From contig OU612073.1 in the NCBI GenBank assembly GCA_914767715.1, forward strand, positions 13,022,001 to 13,086,000: a DNA stretch of 64,000 nt. Direction: 5' to 3'. This document shows, piece after piece, positions 11,971 to 25,400 of this stretch. The stretch is from Membranipora membranacea (Eukaryota > Bryozoa > Gymnolaemata > Cheilostomatida > Membraniporidae). The position numbers and the translations under genes were made by a program. Each line of letters opens with the position of its first letter. Positions within the stretch are counted from its first letter, which is position 1. The notes beneath the pieces are model-generated. The model saw only the letters and a list, made by a program, of their open reading frames with translations. It had not been told where the DNA came from and made no database searches.

Positions 11971-12560
11971 TATTTAGGTTATTATCTGCTTAAAATAGTA
12001 ACAGAAAATGTCTCTTGCATAATCTAGAATACCATTTACGCAACCCCTAATGCCAGCGCTATCTAACATTGCTATCTTACATCATTACAATAACTAAATA
12101 ATCGAATCTAAGATAATGGCATATGAAAATGTTAAAATGAAAAAGTTAAAGATAATAATAAATGTCTTGATGGTATGGAGAGTTCTCTGAAACTTTCTGA
12201 AGACACAAATGGAAAAACAAATTACTGTAGAGTTATGACAATGACAGGTGCATAGGCAGCCCACCATGAGACAACTGAATTATTGTGGATAGTTATGAGA
12301 AGTAGGCTATGATTATGCCGATTGGTGACTTGTTAAACCTAGGCATGGGAAACTAACTGCGAGGGTCAGTGCAACACTGAGCAAAAAAATATCAATGGTG
12401 GTTACTATGAAAAAAAAACTAATCCATGATTTGGAACATGATGAAAAGGAAATTATAGAATCTTGCTGTATATGTAGAGGACTGTTTTGAGAATCCAAAC
12501 CAAAGCTGACTATGCAGTTTGCATGGATAAAGTTACAGCAACTGACTTAGTCATACAGAT
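11971..12560. repeat. Mosaic repeat 'T', copy 1
   Basis: 11990-12130 matches 52680-52800 (block around CTATCTAACATTG..ATCTTACAT). 12240-12310 matches 53235-53315. 12330-12560 matches 43570-43880 (GTGGGAAACTACCTGCGAGG-like block and the TAGATGCTGNGATTATGTT block). No intact frame. Confidence 0.6.
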
Positions 12561-12618
12561 AGATGCTGCGATTATGTTCGGTGCTTACAATACAGTTTGG
12601 CATTTTATTAAGTGTTCT

Positions 12619-13384
12619 CTAAAGGCTGGTCCAGAATTGCAGCAAAATCGCACTATTTCGCGAGTTGTGCGACCACTGCAATTGTAGACCACAAAAGCGC
12701 AGTATCGCAGGAGTCGTGCCACCTCTGCGTGTGGCCGCGAATCCTGTCGCAGAAGTTCAGCAGTGTCAGAATTCTGCGACGCCCCGACTGCGATGGTAGC
12801 CTGAGATTTTATTGTGGACCATGGTCGTGCGATTTCATTGGTTCTGCAACAGCTTGACCTTTATACTTTCCAGCCCACAATGCATTTTCTCTTGTAAATA
12901 TGCCAATACAGGAGCAAGGAGTTGAAGTCTTCAACTCCTTGACAGGAGCGAGCCATTTATCAGTAATGAAGTAGTTAGTAGTGTGAACACCAAAGTTCCT
13001 CACATTCCCCACTCACTCCAGCTTTCTCTAGGAGCAAGAAAGCAGCATGTCTTCATATATAGTTCATTGTGATTTGATGGATATCATAAAAGAATACAGA
13101 ATCTTATATGACAAGAGTGAGTGAGTGAATGAGACTGACTGAGTGGCCAGCTAAGAAATTTTGGTCAATGTTTTGACAATACCTTACAACTTGTTGTGAA
13201 CTATGGCTGCAACCTGCTGCAATGGCTGCTGCAACCTGCTGCAACCTTCTGCAACTCTACAATATTGCAGCGGTCTGCAGTTGTGAACCATTGATTTTTA
13301 AAACCCTGCAACAACACTGCAACAACACTGCAACTCACTGCAACCGTCTTACCACCAACTCTGCAATTCTAGACCAGCCTTTAG
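12619..13384. mobile_element. Non-autonomous DNA transposon (MITE-like), 766 bp
   Basis: Ends are inverted: CTAAAGGCTGGTCCAGAATT at the left and the complement of CTAAAGGCTGGTCTAGAATT at the right (one mismatch in 20). The internal right side (13200-13370) carries many CTGCAAC/CTGCAACA tandem motifs, typical of sub-terminal repeats. Open frames inside are short and motif-free. Target duplication is unclear; AGTGT occurs on both flanks. The superfamily is not assigned. Confidence 0.75.
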
Positions 13385-13821
13385 TGTAGTGCATACTAAG
13401 GCCTGCCATGCTTGTTTCTATTAACTACAGCTTTTGCTTTGTCTACATATTATAGTAGAATTTTTATATCATACCATATATATTATTTATTAGTGCGATC
13501 ATCGTTTTGAGTTAGGAATTAGGTATTCATTAGAGGTGGTTGTCACATTGTATTCCTTCCAATGACTACTCTTTGCCGACAACGCACTCACACACTCGCA
13601 GGGAAAGTTTTATGAGCAAATAATAAAATTGGATTAGGATGTGTAAACAATGGGGATTATTTCATATTGAGCCAAAAGAGCTGTAATTGCTGGGCCTTCT
13701 CTGATAGTAGGCCAAAATGTCCATAATTAGTGTCGTCTCAAATCTGATATCTCGTGACAATATAATTTATATAAATCCGTAAGCTCTGAGTCTTATCCAA
13801 CTGAATTAATATCCTTATTTT
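13385..13821. other. No recognisable gene
   Basis: AT-rich spacer with nothing recognisable on either strand. Confidence 0.4.
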
Positions 13822-14620
13822 TCTAGGTTCTAATTCCCATCATGTAGTATTCTTCCCTGAAGATACTTGGAAGACCTATATATATATATTCTACGGGAAG
13901 GAACCTGCACTGCCAGCAATACACAAGAGGCTATCTAGTGCTGATGGAAAGATCAGATTGCTCGAAACCATTCATGGTTCAAAACTCTGCATAGGGAAAA
14001 GAGATGATCGATTTATGACAGATGACGTAACTGGTAGGAAAGGATATGTTGATAATCAAAGCCTCCAACTCCTCAAACTCCCACAATCAGATCAGACCAG
14101 TGTACAATATTAATACATCATGGCGCCAAATGCAAAAACTGTCAGTTGTTTCGTAGCTCGCGAAGGTCAGCCGTAGCCTTATCCAAAGCCAAAGTCTCTG
14201 AAACTCGAACCAAATCAACATCGCATACTCCGCTGGCTAAACTAAACAATAATCAACTTACAAGTAGATGCCAACACCTGAAGAAGAGAGAGATTTCACT
14301 CTAGTTCGACAAAATCCTGCCAGCTGACCTGGAAAATTCCTGTAAAGAAGCTATAGAAACAGAACAAAATGAACCCACTATCTCTCTCCACTACTCAAAC
14401 TGTTTATTGATCAACAGATAAAATGTAACAACACTCATAAAAATGGGATGAGGTGGCACCCACTGAAGTAAAATCGGCACTCCGGATGAAAATGAAGAGC
14501 ACAACAGCATATCGCTACATTTCTAAGTCAGAATTATTCCGTCTACCATCCGAGTCGACGCTGGCTGAGTATACCCACTATCAGAATTCAGGAGTTGGTG
14601 TTGATATTCCGCTCTTGTAG
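13822..14620 (+). pseudogene. P-element/THAP9-like transposase-derived pseudogene
   Basis: After a TTTTCTAG acceptor-like site an open frame of about 95 codons (about 13826-14113) includes GKRDDRFMTDDVTGRKGYVD. Further on, broken frames lead to TTAYRYISKSELFRLPSEST and LAEYTHYQNSGVGVDIPLL (14474-14620). The latter resembles the MRWHP..LRL..S..AYxxLRxSxxLxLPSxxTLxDYTHY region of P-element/THAP-type transposases. The region between has several stops, so it is decayed. Assignment rests on motif memory only. Confidence 0.5.
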
Positions 14621-15048
14621 ATCTGAAAGTAAAATATCCTGAAGGAGCTGATGTCACTCCAATAGCCGAAGAGCTGAAATTTTCAAATTTCATCAACCTG
14701 TACGCATTCAATTTCTGTTTTCGAAATTTACTATTTCTGAAGTTTTATAACTTTATTTGGTTATTGTTATTTGTGTTGCCGAAGCCGAAAAACTCAGAAA
14801 ATTCGTTTTAGAGTGATAACTGTTTCACTGAAGTGATGGAACAATTTAACGAACACCTTGCCATATTTTATAGCCGCTGTTATTAATTTTTTATTTGACA
14901 ACATTCTTATTGCTTATTGCTGAATTTTCTGATGACCATTGTGATATGTTTAACATCTGAACTTCCGGTTTCTTAACAGGGTGCATTTGCACTCAGTCAC
15001 TAGCCTTGATGTTGTTGATACAATCTTTTGGGAACATAGATAATTAAG
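14621..15048. other. No recognisable gene
   Basis: AT-rich; it may be the decayed tail of the preceding pseudogene, but no motif is visible. Confidence 0.35.
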
Positions 15049-15772
15049 GTAACAGGGATAATGCTTATGTTAGAGTGGATGAAGAGATAATGTTCAGAGC
15101 TAACGAGTTACGTCAGGCACCACCAGGTGAGTCATCAAATTGTTGAAATTGATCTTTTTCGCAGTGCAGTATCTATTTTTAATCAGTTTCACAATGTACC
15201 CCAACTAGATGGCCTTGCAGTAGGAGACCGTGAATATCTGATCAGAAGAGTGAACCGAGACCAGTGTCTGGGCTAGCCCTGGTGACGGTAGCCTTTGTTT
15301 TCCCAACAATCAGAAGGTTGCCACATTAGTCCCGGACTAATCTGACCATGCCGCTGCCTCATTTTATTTCACCATCTTAAACCCTTGATTTCAACTATAA
15401 TAAGTTGTTGCAGAAAACCAAAAATAAAAATTCCATTGATCACTGATTCAAGTTCTATGTGGTGAATTATTACTGGTTTGATCCCAAAAGTACTATGATG
15501 TTTTTGATTATGGGTTGTTAGGTGGCCTCTCTTTATTTTACATTGACAATATGGTTATGGATTGAATCTTATGGAAACAGTCTTAAATACTACAAAGCCT
15601 GGAATTTATGATTGACTAAACCACCTTCTGAACAACAATATCAATATAATTGACAGGTTCTAACAAAAGCTCATGTTGGCCCACAAACATCAAAGCACTG
15701 AGCAAGGAAGAATATTGCGATCTTTTAGTTGCAATGATCACAGAGAGGTTCAATGTCCCAGTGTTATCGTGA
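15049..15772 (+). CDS. Two candidate terminal exons of an unrecognised gene
   Basis: Exon 15049-15126 (NRDNAYVRVDEEIMFRANEL..) ends in a strong GTGAGT donor with one base of a codon left over. Exon 15657-15772 begins after TTGACAG, supplies the two missing bases and runs to TGA (..SKEEYCDLLVAMITERF..). Matching phases and two open exons argue for a real gene end, but the upstream acceptor (TAATTAAG) is weak, no earlier exon was found and the protein is not recognised. It could be a gene remnant. Confidence 0.3.
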
Positions 15773-16622
15773 GGACTAAAGAGCAGAGGGTGATTCTACA
15801 GAAAATTTATCGCAACTGACACAGATTCTCAGTGAAATGCCCCCCTCCCCTGTATTGTTCATAGTTCGATGTCGTTGTGTAGTTGTCTATGGTATGCCAG
15901 TAATTTGAACCAGCATGAGAGCAGTTTCATAGTCCAGCAGCAAGGACAGTGGGTTTTGATTGAGATTAAAAGATGATTTGTATCCAACAATGCATGGTCA
16001 ATGCTTGGTAAGATATATTTTGGAAGGAAAGTTAGCATCATACCTCTTATTGTACATAGTTTCAAAACTCTTTCCCAGCTTCAAATTTCACTAACATATT
16101 ATAATCACAGTATTAAAGTGTCTGGGAAAGCAAAAAACAATCACTGTTCATATCAAAGCTTTGCCATTGCAATGAATGTAATTTAAGACGTGGAAATCCA
16201 GGGTCTAGAAGGGTCGACAGTATGTTATCTCCCCTGTCACTGAATCACATATATACAAGAATGCCCATCTGTATGATGAGGACAAGTCATGTCCAGAGCG
16301 CATGTGGCAAGCTTCAACTGCTCACTCAATGTCTTACATGACTAGGATTAGTCTTAGGCATTAATCATACAAGGCTTAAACTGCAATGGCTGTTGAGTTG
16401 TGGAATGATGCAATGACAAGTTTAGCGACAGTGTGTGCAGACATTATGTAGATAAGCAAGCCCGCATACACTTGGCTAGAAACAATTTAATGATGCAGGG
16501 ATTATTCCCTTTTTGAGTTTGTGGAGACAACATCAATACTTGACTATCTTAGCCTTGCATAATGCTTTTATCGCTCAGATAAATCTCCTTATATGTCGAT
16601 CTTCTTCTATTTAATAGACACC
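15773..16622. other. No recognisable gene
   Basis: Short motif-free frames only (for example 16001-16186 plus, 15859-16065 minus). Confidence 0.4.
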
Positions 16623-17654
16623 ATGCCAAAAGGTTACAAAACTTGTACCAACTGCTCTACAGTGTGTAAGAGCGGTGAGCGGAAATGCAGGAATTGAGGT
16701 GAGTTTAACTGCTCTTTTATTTTGTTAAAATCTTTTAGGGTGAAGTGCAGGTAAGCGCTACTGAACTTGTCAAACCTCAGTCGTGACCACAAAATCAAAT
16801 TTTTTTCCCTAAGGAAACCATAATATGACAAAACAAAATCATAAACAATTAATCTTGATATGATAGTGAGATTTTCTGTTGATTTACAAACCTTACTATC
16901 AGCGTATGTACAATGCTTATAGGAGTTGGAATGCTGAAACCTCCTCTGGGCCCTAAGATGGAGGAAGAGAGGCTGAGGGGAGCCAACAATAAAATAAACA
17001 AAAGGGCGAGGGCAAGGTGGAGCGCAGTCCAGGATCTTCTTCTGGCGGTAAGTTGGTACTGAACATAAACCTAATCTTAGCATCTTGAAAGGTGGTGTAC
17101 CAAATACGTAACTATAATAAGTATGTGTATTATTCGTTTTATTTTTCGGTTAATACATTTTTGAATCATCCTTGGATATTGAGCATAGTCCAGAATCCCA
17201 GAGCACGATCTTTTGAACGCTCAATATGTAACATAAACAGATAGCTGAGGTTCGTGAACACAATTTGTAAGACCAAGTTGAGTTACCTTGCCTGAAGGTT
17301 TACGTAGTCTCATTTGGGAACATAGTCAGAAATGATTCAGTGGGGTCAAGCATCACACAAGCTCGAAACTCACTTTTGTTGCTCCATAGTACCTTCTACA
17401 AATATGATTGCTTTGGTATTCTGAACAACTCTCTCGGTCAGCAGTAGACAGAACTTTTTTTGGTTTACTGGTATAGCAAAATCCTTCCATCGAATGTCTA
17501 ACCATAATGGTGCACATATGGAACATATCATTACCATTCCTCTTTGTTGTAGGCGTCTCATGCCAGTGGCTGTGACCTGAATATCTTGTTAACGATCCAA
17601 GGCCCGAAGAAGTTACAGATCTGGGGCAACAAATCCTCTGGTGGACAGAAAAAG
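16623..17654 (+). pseudogene. Small zinc-ribbon-like gene, 3 exons, with TGA at a cysteine position
   Basis: Exon 1, 16623 to the GTGAGT donor at about 16699, begins MPKGYKTCTNCSTVCKSGER and then KCRN followed by TGA and a leftover G. Exon 2 is 16923-17047 (phase matches; KPPLGPKMEEERLRGANNK..) and exon 3 is 17553-17654 (phase 0; ASHASGCDLNILLTIQGPKK..). C-T-N-C ... C-R-N-x-G looks like a zinc ribbon in which the last cysteine codon became TGA. Downstream exons remain in phase, so the lesion is recent, a sequencing error, or recoding. No later exon was found after 17654. The protein family is not recognised. A 149-codon minus-strand open frame over 16634-17083 is an antisense shadow. Confidence 0.45.
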
Positions 17655-19195
17655 GTATTAGCAGACAAACTTACAAGAGGGCCAACTTAAACGCTGACAA
17701 CAGTGACTGTAAGTTTGACTCTATCGTGAAAATTGACAACCAAAGGCCAAATCAGTACTCTTTCAAATGGACTAGAGCAGTACATTAATGAGTTGCGTTG
17801 GTGCACACTCAAAAATCATAACCTTGAAATAATCCTTTGAAAGTATCAAGTTAAACTTCCTCGCATTCAATCCAATTAAAATATTGTTTTGAGCCAATGC
17901 ACATATTCTAATTGACCACATGCCCAGAGCAACACTTGCATCTATTAGACATGAACTGAACAAAGTTTCAAAACTATTCTTTCCTGTAAAATTCTAATCA
18001 GGTTAATTTTGAAACCATGGTCAGATCAGGGGAGATCCTTCACAAGTTGAATGATAAACATTGTTGTTCTAGATATAATCAATAGAAGGTGTCAATTTAC
18101 ATCTAAATTTGAAACCATGGAGCGCTTAGTTCTAGACCACTATTGTAGTAAGTGATTACCTGCAAACAATTAATTCTATTCAAAGCAGGTATTATCATTT
18201 GGATGAATCCTCAGTAGTTTCACAACAATGCAATAAACGGTTCTATATTAAAACCAGTTATGAATCGCACGGTGGATTCATTTCTAATCACTATAAGATT
18301 GATATTGAAGCATTATCAATTCAAAACCCTCCCAAACGTATAATGAGCTGAACATGCTCTCCTCCAAGAAAGAGCTGGTCTGCTAGTTGTGAACTAATGT
18401 ATGATTACATAGAGTTTAGCCTTGGTATGAGAAAGCACTATTACGGCCTAGGGAGATGCACAGGGAGATTATAACATTATATTCTATCCTATATTCTTTA
18501 TCCCTGAGTAACCCCTCCGTTGTTTCCATGTAGAACGTGATTTATCTTCACGTGTGGAATTTCCCACTGACTGACAAACATACAGGCACTGACCCTCCCA
18601 ACCATGCAAACTTAATCATTGACCAGAATGAGTAATAGATTGGCTCAGTAGGCCTAAAGCTCATACACAAGACAAATCTTAAAATTATAATCTGACTGAT
18701 TCCATGTATAACAGCAATTATGCCACAACTAGATTCGTATCTGGAACGCCTGGTTATAACAACAACTTTCATGCGAAGTTCTTTGTATCTGTTTCCTCAC
18801 AGTTTTTTTTGGGAATAGTTTGATGAATACTTCCCTTGTCATGTTCACAATACATTGTCACAGTTATATGTAGAATTAGCCTATTTATTTTGGTACTTGA
18901 TTTGAGATGATCTATATGAATATATATCCTATAGTTAAGGCAACAGTGCTGTGTGCTGAGACCCCCTACCATCACAGCCAATCGCTAGCAATTGCAATCA
19001 GATTTTAATTTATTATTTAGGAGTTGTCCTCCTTTTAGCATGCCGTATTGTCACAAAATATATTTACTTACATAGCGTTTGAGTAGTGGTTGTTAAGACC
19101 CTAGCTGTGTGTGTGTGAAGTTTGCCATTCATAAAAATTCAAGACTTGACAGACCGTAAGGCACGAGGTAAGTATACTGTAAATCCCTGGATAAT
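17655..19195. other. Non-coding; contains copies of the ACCACCGTGCGATT motif
   Basis: No gene is seen. At about 18262 AATCGCACGGTGGATTC is the inverted form of the motif clustered at 37486-37880. TTTGAAACCATGG occurs twice (about 18008 and 18109). A (GT)n run lies at about 19110. Confidence 0.4.
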
Positions 19196-19201
19196 TTTAT
19201 T
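19196..19201 (-). terminator. Poly(A) signal of the minus-strand transposase-like gene
   Basis: AATAAA on the minus strand, 218 bases beyond the TAG stop at 19421-19419. Confidence 0.4.
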
Positions 19202-19418
19202 CAGTCTGAAGTTGTAATAGAAAAAATTAACTTGAGTGCATTCAGCTGCAAGTGAAATTACAAATTTTATATAATAAAGAGTATATACAGCATGAATGGA
19301 GTACAGTCCAAATAAAAAGTTGTTACATGTTATAACTGGGATTGGAGCGGCACAATGTCATAACCTCAAATCTGTATGACAAGACAGTGATAAAATTGGA
19401 AATCGCACCATCACACAA

Positions 19419-22400
19419 CTAAATAAATACTCCTCGCTGTGAGATAACTTTACTGTTTTTATAGTAAAGAATGTCCATTGGTGCTTTGTTCCTAAGGGCA
19501 CTTATCATAATATTACTTACATTATTCTGATTTGTGTCAGATATTAGATATGCCCTTATGTTGGGGTCATAGTCTACGCTGGCAGAATAGCACACTAGCA
19601 TTGGGCCATTGAGTATCTTGTCAATGATCCATATTTCTGGCTGACCATCATCCAGCACAGATAAGCAGACTGCCATTCCAACATGGTAGCTACTCCCTTT
19701 ATAATCTACTGATGTGACAACCCCTCCTTTATGATGATACGATGTTGGCGGAGTTACCAAATCAACCTGCTTGCTCCAGTGGTGGAATGAGTTGAGCTGG
19801 TATCTGGTGGCTACGGTCTTAGGTACATTGATGAAGTTACCTGTGGATGGAGCAAAAAGCATCAGGAGTTAAACAATCTCTGTATAATATTAATGTTTGT
19901 TGTGAATGCTGAATGCGCTGATGTTGTGAGTATTGTTATAGAATTATTTAGTGTGAGGATGTAGCTGTTAGTGGGGGGTTGATTATAATTTTTTTCGTGT
20001 TTATGGTTAAATTCTGACTGATTAATATTTTATTAATTATCTATAGCATGCATATAACGATGTAAAATGATTGTTGGGTCAGAGGTAGTCCAAGCAGGTC
20101 CAAGTAGGTCCAAGTTTGGTCCATTTGCCGGTATTTGGAGTTGTTCCCCCTCCACTGGTCCCATTGCTGCGACTAACCAATAGAAGAGGACCACCTGGTT
20201 TGTAGGCACACTGGATCAAACTGCTTCTAGGTCAGCGGTCAACAATTGTTAAACTGATTCATATGATTTCTGCATACACGATCTAACACACAACAATAAT
20301 ATCGTAAGGTTTCTATTTTTCAAATTGGCAACATCATTTGATCATATTCGATAGCAGTACTCATAACCAAAGACTCTCTTTACTCACATGATGATGATGA
20401 CTAGTTTAGCCATCTTATGCTTGGCTTCAAATCTGATGCACCAATAATCACTTAGTGGGCCATTACGTCGCACCGCCTGTCCATAATGGGTCATGAAATG
20501 ATGCTTGGGCGTCAGTGTCTCTCCTGGGTATATCTGTAAATAAAAGGACAGCTGTGATGGCTAATAGGGTTAAGAATATATAAGCTCATGCCAAATAATC
20601 AGGTTTGATGACAACTGGGAACATTGTTTATTATAAGGATACAAGAGCTCATTTAGTACATCAGTCCTAGATCAAGCATGCGTTTCCCGCCACCACAGGC
20701 TCACCAGTAGAAACGGGACAACTGGAATGCTGGCAAATTTACATAAATCCCTCAATGATAAAACTGATCAACGCACCGATAAAAAGTTCTCATGGTGAAC
20801 CTGGACAAGCCATTCCAGTACATAGGTTGAAGATTCAGTTGTCACGGGACTGAATATATATTCCACAATCTCTCTCAGTTGAAGGTACACTTCCCATTTC
20901 TCATCCCCCTTGCCTATCACACTCCCGATCATAAAAGGTAGCAACCTCAGCAAACACCACATCTGAGATGATGTCTGTCTGACCTTGACTTCCCCACGCT
21001 CCAACAAAATAGCTGAAGGTTTGTTCTTCTTATCATGAAATCTACAAGAACACAAGTCAATTCATTTATATACAAACTTAATTTTATATTCAAATTTCAC
21101 TGATCATTTGGTTTATAAGAAGCTACGATATGATACAGCTACGACGGAGATGGGGGTCCGGCAATAATTTATTCGTGAACAGATCTGTACAATACAGCCC
21201 ATAAGCAACTCTGTTTTTTGGACCATTGATTAATCATCTATCGTGTATCAACTACACTTTAATTCTTATGTGGTTGGCAGCATATCAGCTGGAGGCAACA
21301 ATTTTTGATTATATGGCGCTGACAAAAATAAGGTAGCTTTCCTAATATCATTCATTTGTCTCCGTCGCCTAAACCACATTGATCATAAATGGAGATTCAT
21401 ACCTATCAATTGATCATGTTATTGGGGTTTGAAAGCAAATGGCTTACCCGTAGTCATAAGATTTGATGATACCGTTGAGTTCGTTAAGAGAAATGAGCTT
21501 GCTACTAATAACATGAGTTAGCAAGAGGGCAACTTCCTTCTTAGCGATGCCTTCGAATATGTCATGCATGAGATCAGGGCAGAATGACTCCACAGCATTG
21601 AAGTATTTCAGTTCATCGAAAACGCAGGGCCCCTTGACTCCATGTTCTGATGATCCTGAGGGATTGTTAACATCAGTTTGATGATCTTGAGTATTCCTGA
21701 GTAAAGACTTGTCCTCCCTTGTAGCATGCTTGGTCTCAGCCTGATGCATCTTGCAGAATCGACAGAAGTGGTTGGCAGAAAAGCTACCCATGAAACCTTG
21801 ACTTTCGTTTGCTGCTAAGTTATCTCCTGGTAAATGAACAATGGTACCATATATTTTCTCTGGCATTCCTGTTATAACAAGTCCATTTTCCAGTCTCTTC
21901 AGGTCTTTAATCAATGGCCGGAGAACTCTAGCATGCCCGAATTCTTTTACATCACTTGAATGGGCTATTATAGCTAGGTGTATGGATGATAGACTGCTCC
22001 TGTTTGGACAGTTTAATATGGAGAAGTAGTACATGGTGAGCTTGTTGATGCCAGATTTACTTCCTAGAGGATTTCCAACCTCGATATCGTCATTGTATAC
22101 TGCTATCTTGAGGGCACAGGGATGGTTTTGGAATAGCTCATTTGTCTGTATGAGAGTCGCCACACCTGCTTCATGATCCCTGAATTAACAAAGTAAGGTA
22201 AATTTAAGAACCCAAAATCAGATGTGATATCAACTGAAGGTAAATATGACAAAATTTAAAGCAACCATTGGCTTAACCTGTTTTACGATGCACACAATTA
22301 CACCTCGTTTGGCAAAGATGTTGGCGTTTCAGGATGGTAAGATATAGAATGTTAATGTTTAGCAAAACTCTTAATGAAAAGAGTATTTCTCAGCGTACTT

Positions 22401-25400
22401 CTGTTGTTTAATCAAAAATGTAAAAAGGTACAAGTTCTTACCGAGTTTGATTGGATACTACAGCGTTCCTGAATTCAGGCTTTGAGTACAGCAGTTGAAG
22501 GGTTTCCGTCAGAGGCACGTACTGTATTGTTGAAGCAACTGTTTGGGTCCCTGATGACTGAGAGTCAATTCGCGATCCTACAGCAACTTCATGTGGTCCA
22601 ACCATTCCCTGAGCTATTAGTGTTTTGATTCTATGGTATTCAGTCTTGTAGTTAACAAAAGGATCGCCAACAGAGACAAAGATGTTTCTCATTTTGACCG
22701 AGAGAGTGTCATCAGCTAGCAAGAAAAAATTGAAAAAGATAAAAATATAAATTAAGTAAGAACAAAACAATGTCATGATCAACTGCATGCAGTTGGCTTA
22801 TGAACACAAGGTACAGCCAATAATCCTGTCAGTGCTACTCCTGTCATTAGTAGTCATGTTGGGGCAAGAAAAACCTCAATCTGTGGAGCTTTTCAGTATT
22901 TTTATTTATTTGTCATGTTAATGAACGAAAACTCTATTTTGAATATGGTTATAAATTGAAATTTACAACCACAATATGGTGTTACCGTTTTACTAGCCTA
23001 AATTAATCAAATACAAGCCTAATCTTATATTCACTATATTCTGATGCTTCGAATGAGTTGTCCGCTCACGAATCAAATGAAGAATGCTTACGATTTCTAT
23101 TATGATAAAACTTAAAAAAAGAACTGCCGCCAGTCTTTTTCACTAACCATTCATCTACGCCATCATATGCTACCAAAGCTAATCAACACGATTCCTGAAT
23201 TTGAATGACGATGCTACCGGAAGTAAACCTAAATGCTGTTCCCATGTATCGATTAACCCTAAAATCGACATGGTCAATGTCACTTTCATTAAAACTGTTC
23301 CTAGAAGCAATTAAACTATGACAAAAACAATTCGGGTTCATCCACATTAGTTTTTAGCTTAGGAATGGATGAAATAGAGAATATTAACCAGCCTTTCACT
23401 AGCTCCTCAGATCTTCGGCGAACATCCTCCAAAATGGTGTTCATCAGCTCCGAAGTTGCTTCTATAACATGTTGAATGGTCGACCGAGTTGTGCTTCCTT
23501 TACTGTATAACTCTAGTACGAATCTGGGAAATATAATTTAGCAGCTGATAGTGCCAGTGCATAGTTTTTTATTATAGTTAGCCATCTCAGACATATTGAC
23601 AGAATAAGAGTGTATTTGTGAGACTTCAACTGTCATTTTTATTATTTGCTGAATAAAATTTATTGCTGTGTACAATGAGTAACTGTGTACTAACTTAGCC
23701 CAGTCAGAGTTTGTACTTAATTTATGTGTTCACCGTTGGTACTCCACCAGATTTTCCACATTGAGTAGCATTGTTACGCAATGTGATTTGCAGGTCACAT
23801 CGATCATCGCCATTTATCTGATTAAGGACAAGCAAATCAATCGCCAGTAAAACGATGGATGGGAACTTACCTTGAGACAAACGATTCTATGTGAGCGGAC
23901 CCGTCCATTTGTATATCAGCACATGTGTTGTCGGCATCTTCCTGACACATATCATCTACTGAAGGCTCTGGACATCGACCTGCATACATTCATCAAGGCA
24001 TATTAATTACAGCTTTTAAAGGGTCCAAAATAAATTCATTGACTTTTATGTCACATTCAAGCCCAGCCAATGCACAATGGGTCTCCTTGCTCATGGACGC
24101 TTTCTTGAACAGAAGGGAAGTCAGCTCATCATTTTACTAAGAGTCAAGATCAAGATTAGAATGAAACTGTATTGAGGATGGATAACATGTCTTCAGCTCA
24201 CCTAGTGCAGTCGGCAACATTTGTTCTGGCTGAGATACGTCCTCAGGAGTTTTTGTGTAGTTTGTCTCTTCTACATTTGAATCATGAGAACATTTGCCTT
24301 CTATAAATTATAAAATAACACTGGTACTTAGCATGGGCATCGTGAAGTCCTTTTCCGCAATGTAAATGCCAGTCACATACAGAGTTATTTTTCAATCGGT
24401 AAGTCATTGTTTTTAGAACCAAGATAGCAAATCTCAGTTCAATCCTCCTATTATATTGAAGTCAGTATTTAAGACAAACTTCTTGACCTGCAAGTTCTCA
24501 TTCCACTTTCCACAGTTAGGACGCATACCTGGGAAATTGCTCTGCTGAATCTTAGAATTTGGCCCGTGTTTACTTGTGACATGGTTGGTGAACTTTCTTG
24601 TACCCGTCGTGTTAAATGTACAGTTTCCACATTGTTGAAATAAACAATTATCAAAACAATGCAAATGAGGAGGACATCGATATTATCTTTGAGCAGCCAA
24701 ATGATGACTTGTTGAAAAAAATTCTAACAATTTTGAAAACGTCACAAGAGTTTTTGTAAACGAAATTTTGCTGCTCAGCATAGGCACACAAGCTGAAAAA
24801 TTCAAGCGAAGTTATTCAAGAGCACTTTTCTGGCATATCGAACAATCTACATGCTTTACCAGAAAGAGGTATACACCCGAGGGCGCTGGGGGCTGGCACA
24901 GTCAACCTTTAAAGCTCCCCCAATGTGATTCAAACCCACAACTCTTGCAGCACTAATCGCCTGGTGCCGCAAGATCTACATGCTTTACCATATAGTATTC
25001 AGACAGGCGACAGGGATATATCCAAAGAGCTATAATACCTCTAGAGTGGACAATGCAGTGCTCAAATGAGAAAATTCATGGCACAAAGAACGCAATCGGT
25101 TAGCAAAAGCTAAAAGGCAGATCATTGACTTTATCATTTGCAATGAAGTTAAATTATTTGCACACATAGCCATTTCCCCATGTATTTAGCACCATGCAGA
25201 TCACTAAAAGGTCATTTCTCTAGCAGTCAGTGGATTAATATTCACTGTCTTCTCACATTAAAATAATCCAAAATCTCAACTGCAAACACATCCTTTTAAA
25301 TTGCAACTACAGGGCTATCTGGTTGTCCTTGCCAGCCATGGTAGGTATGTGTCCTGTGTCTGAAGATATACCTTCATAACCAGCAAGTTCGCTTCATCTG

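Noticed and set aside
16634-17083. 149-codon open frame on the minus strand
   Set aside because: It overlaps antisense the plus-strand exons 16623-about 16699 and 16923-17047, which have splice sites and matching phases. The minus frame has no recognisable motif.
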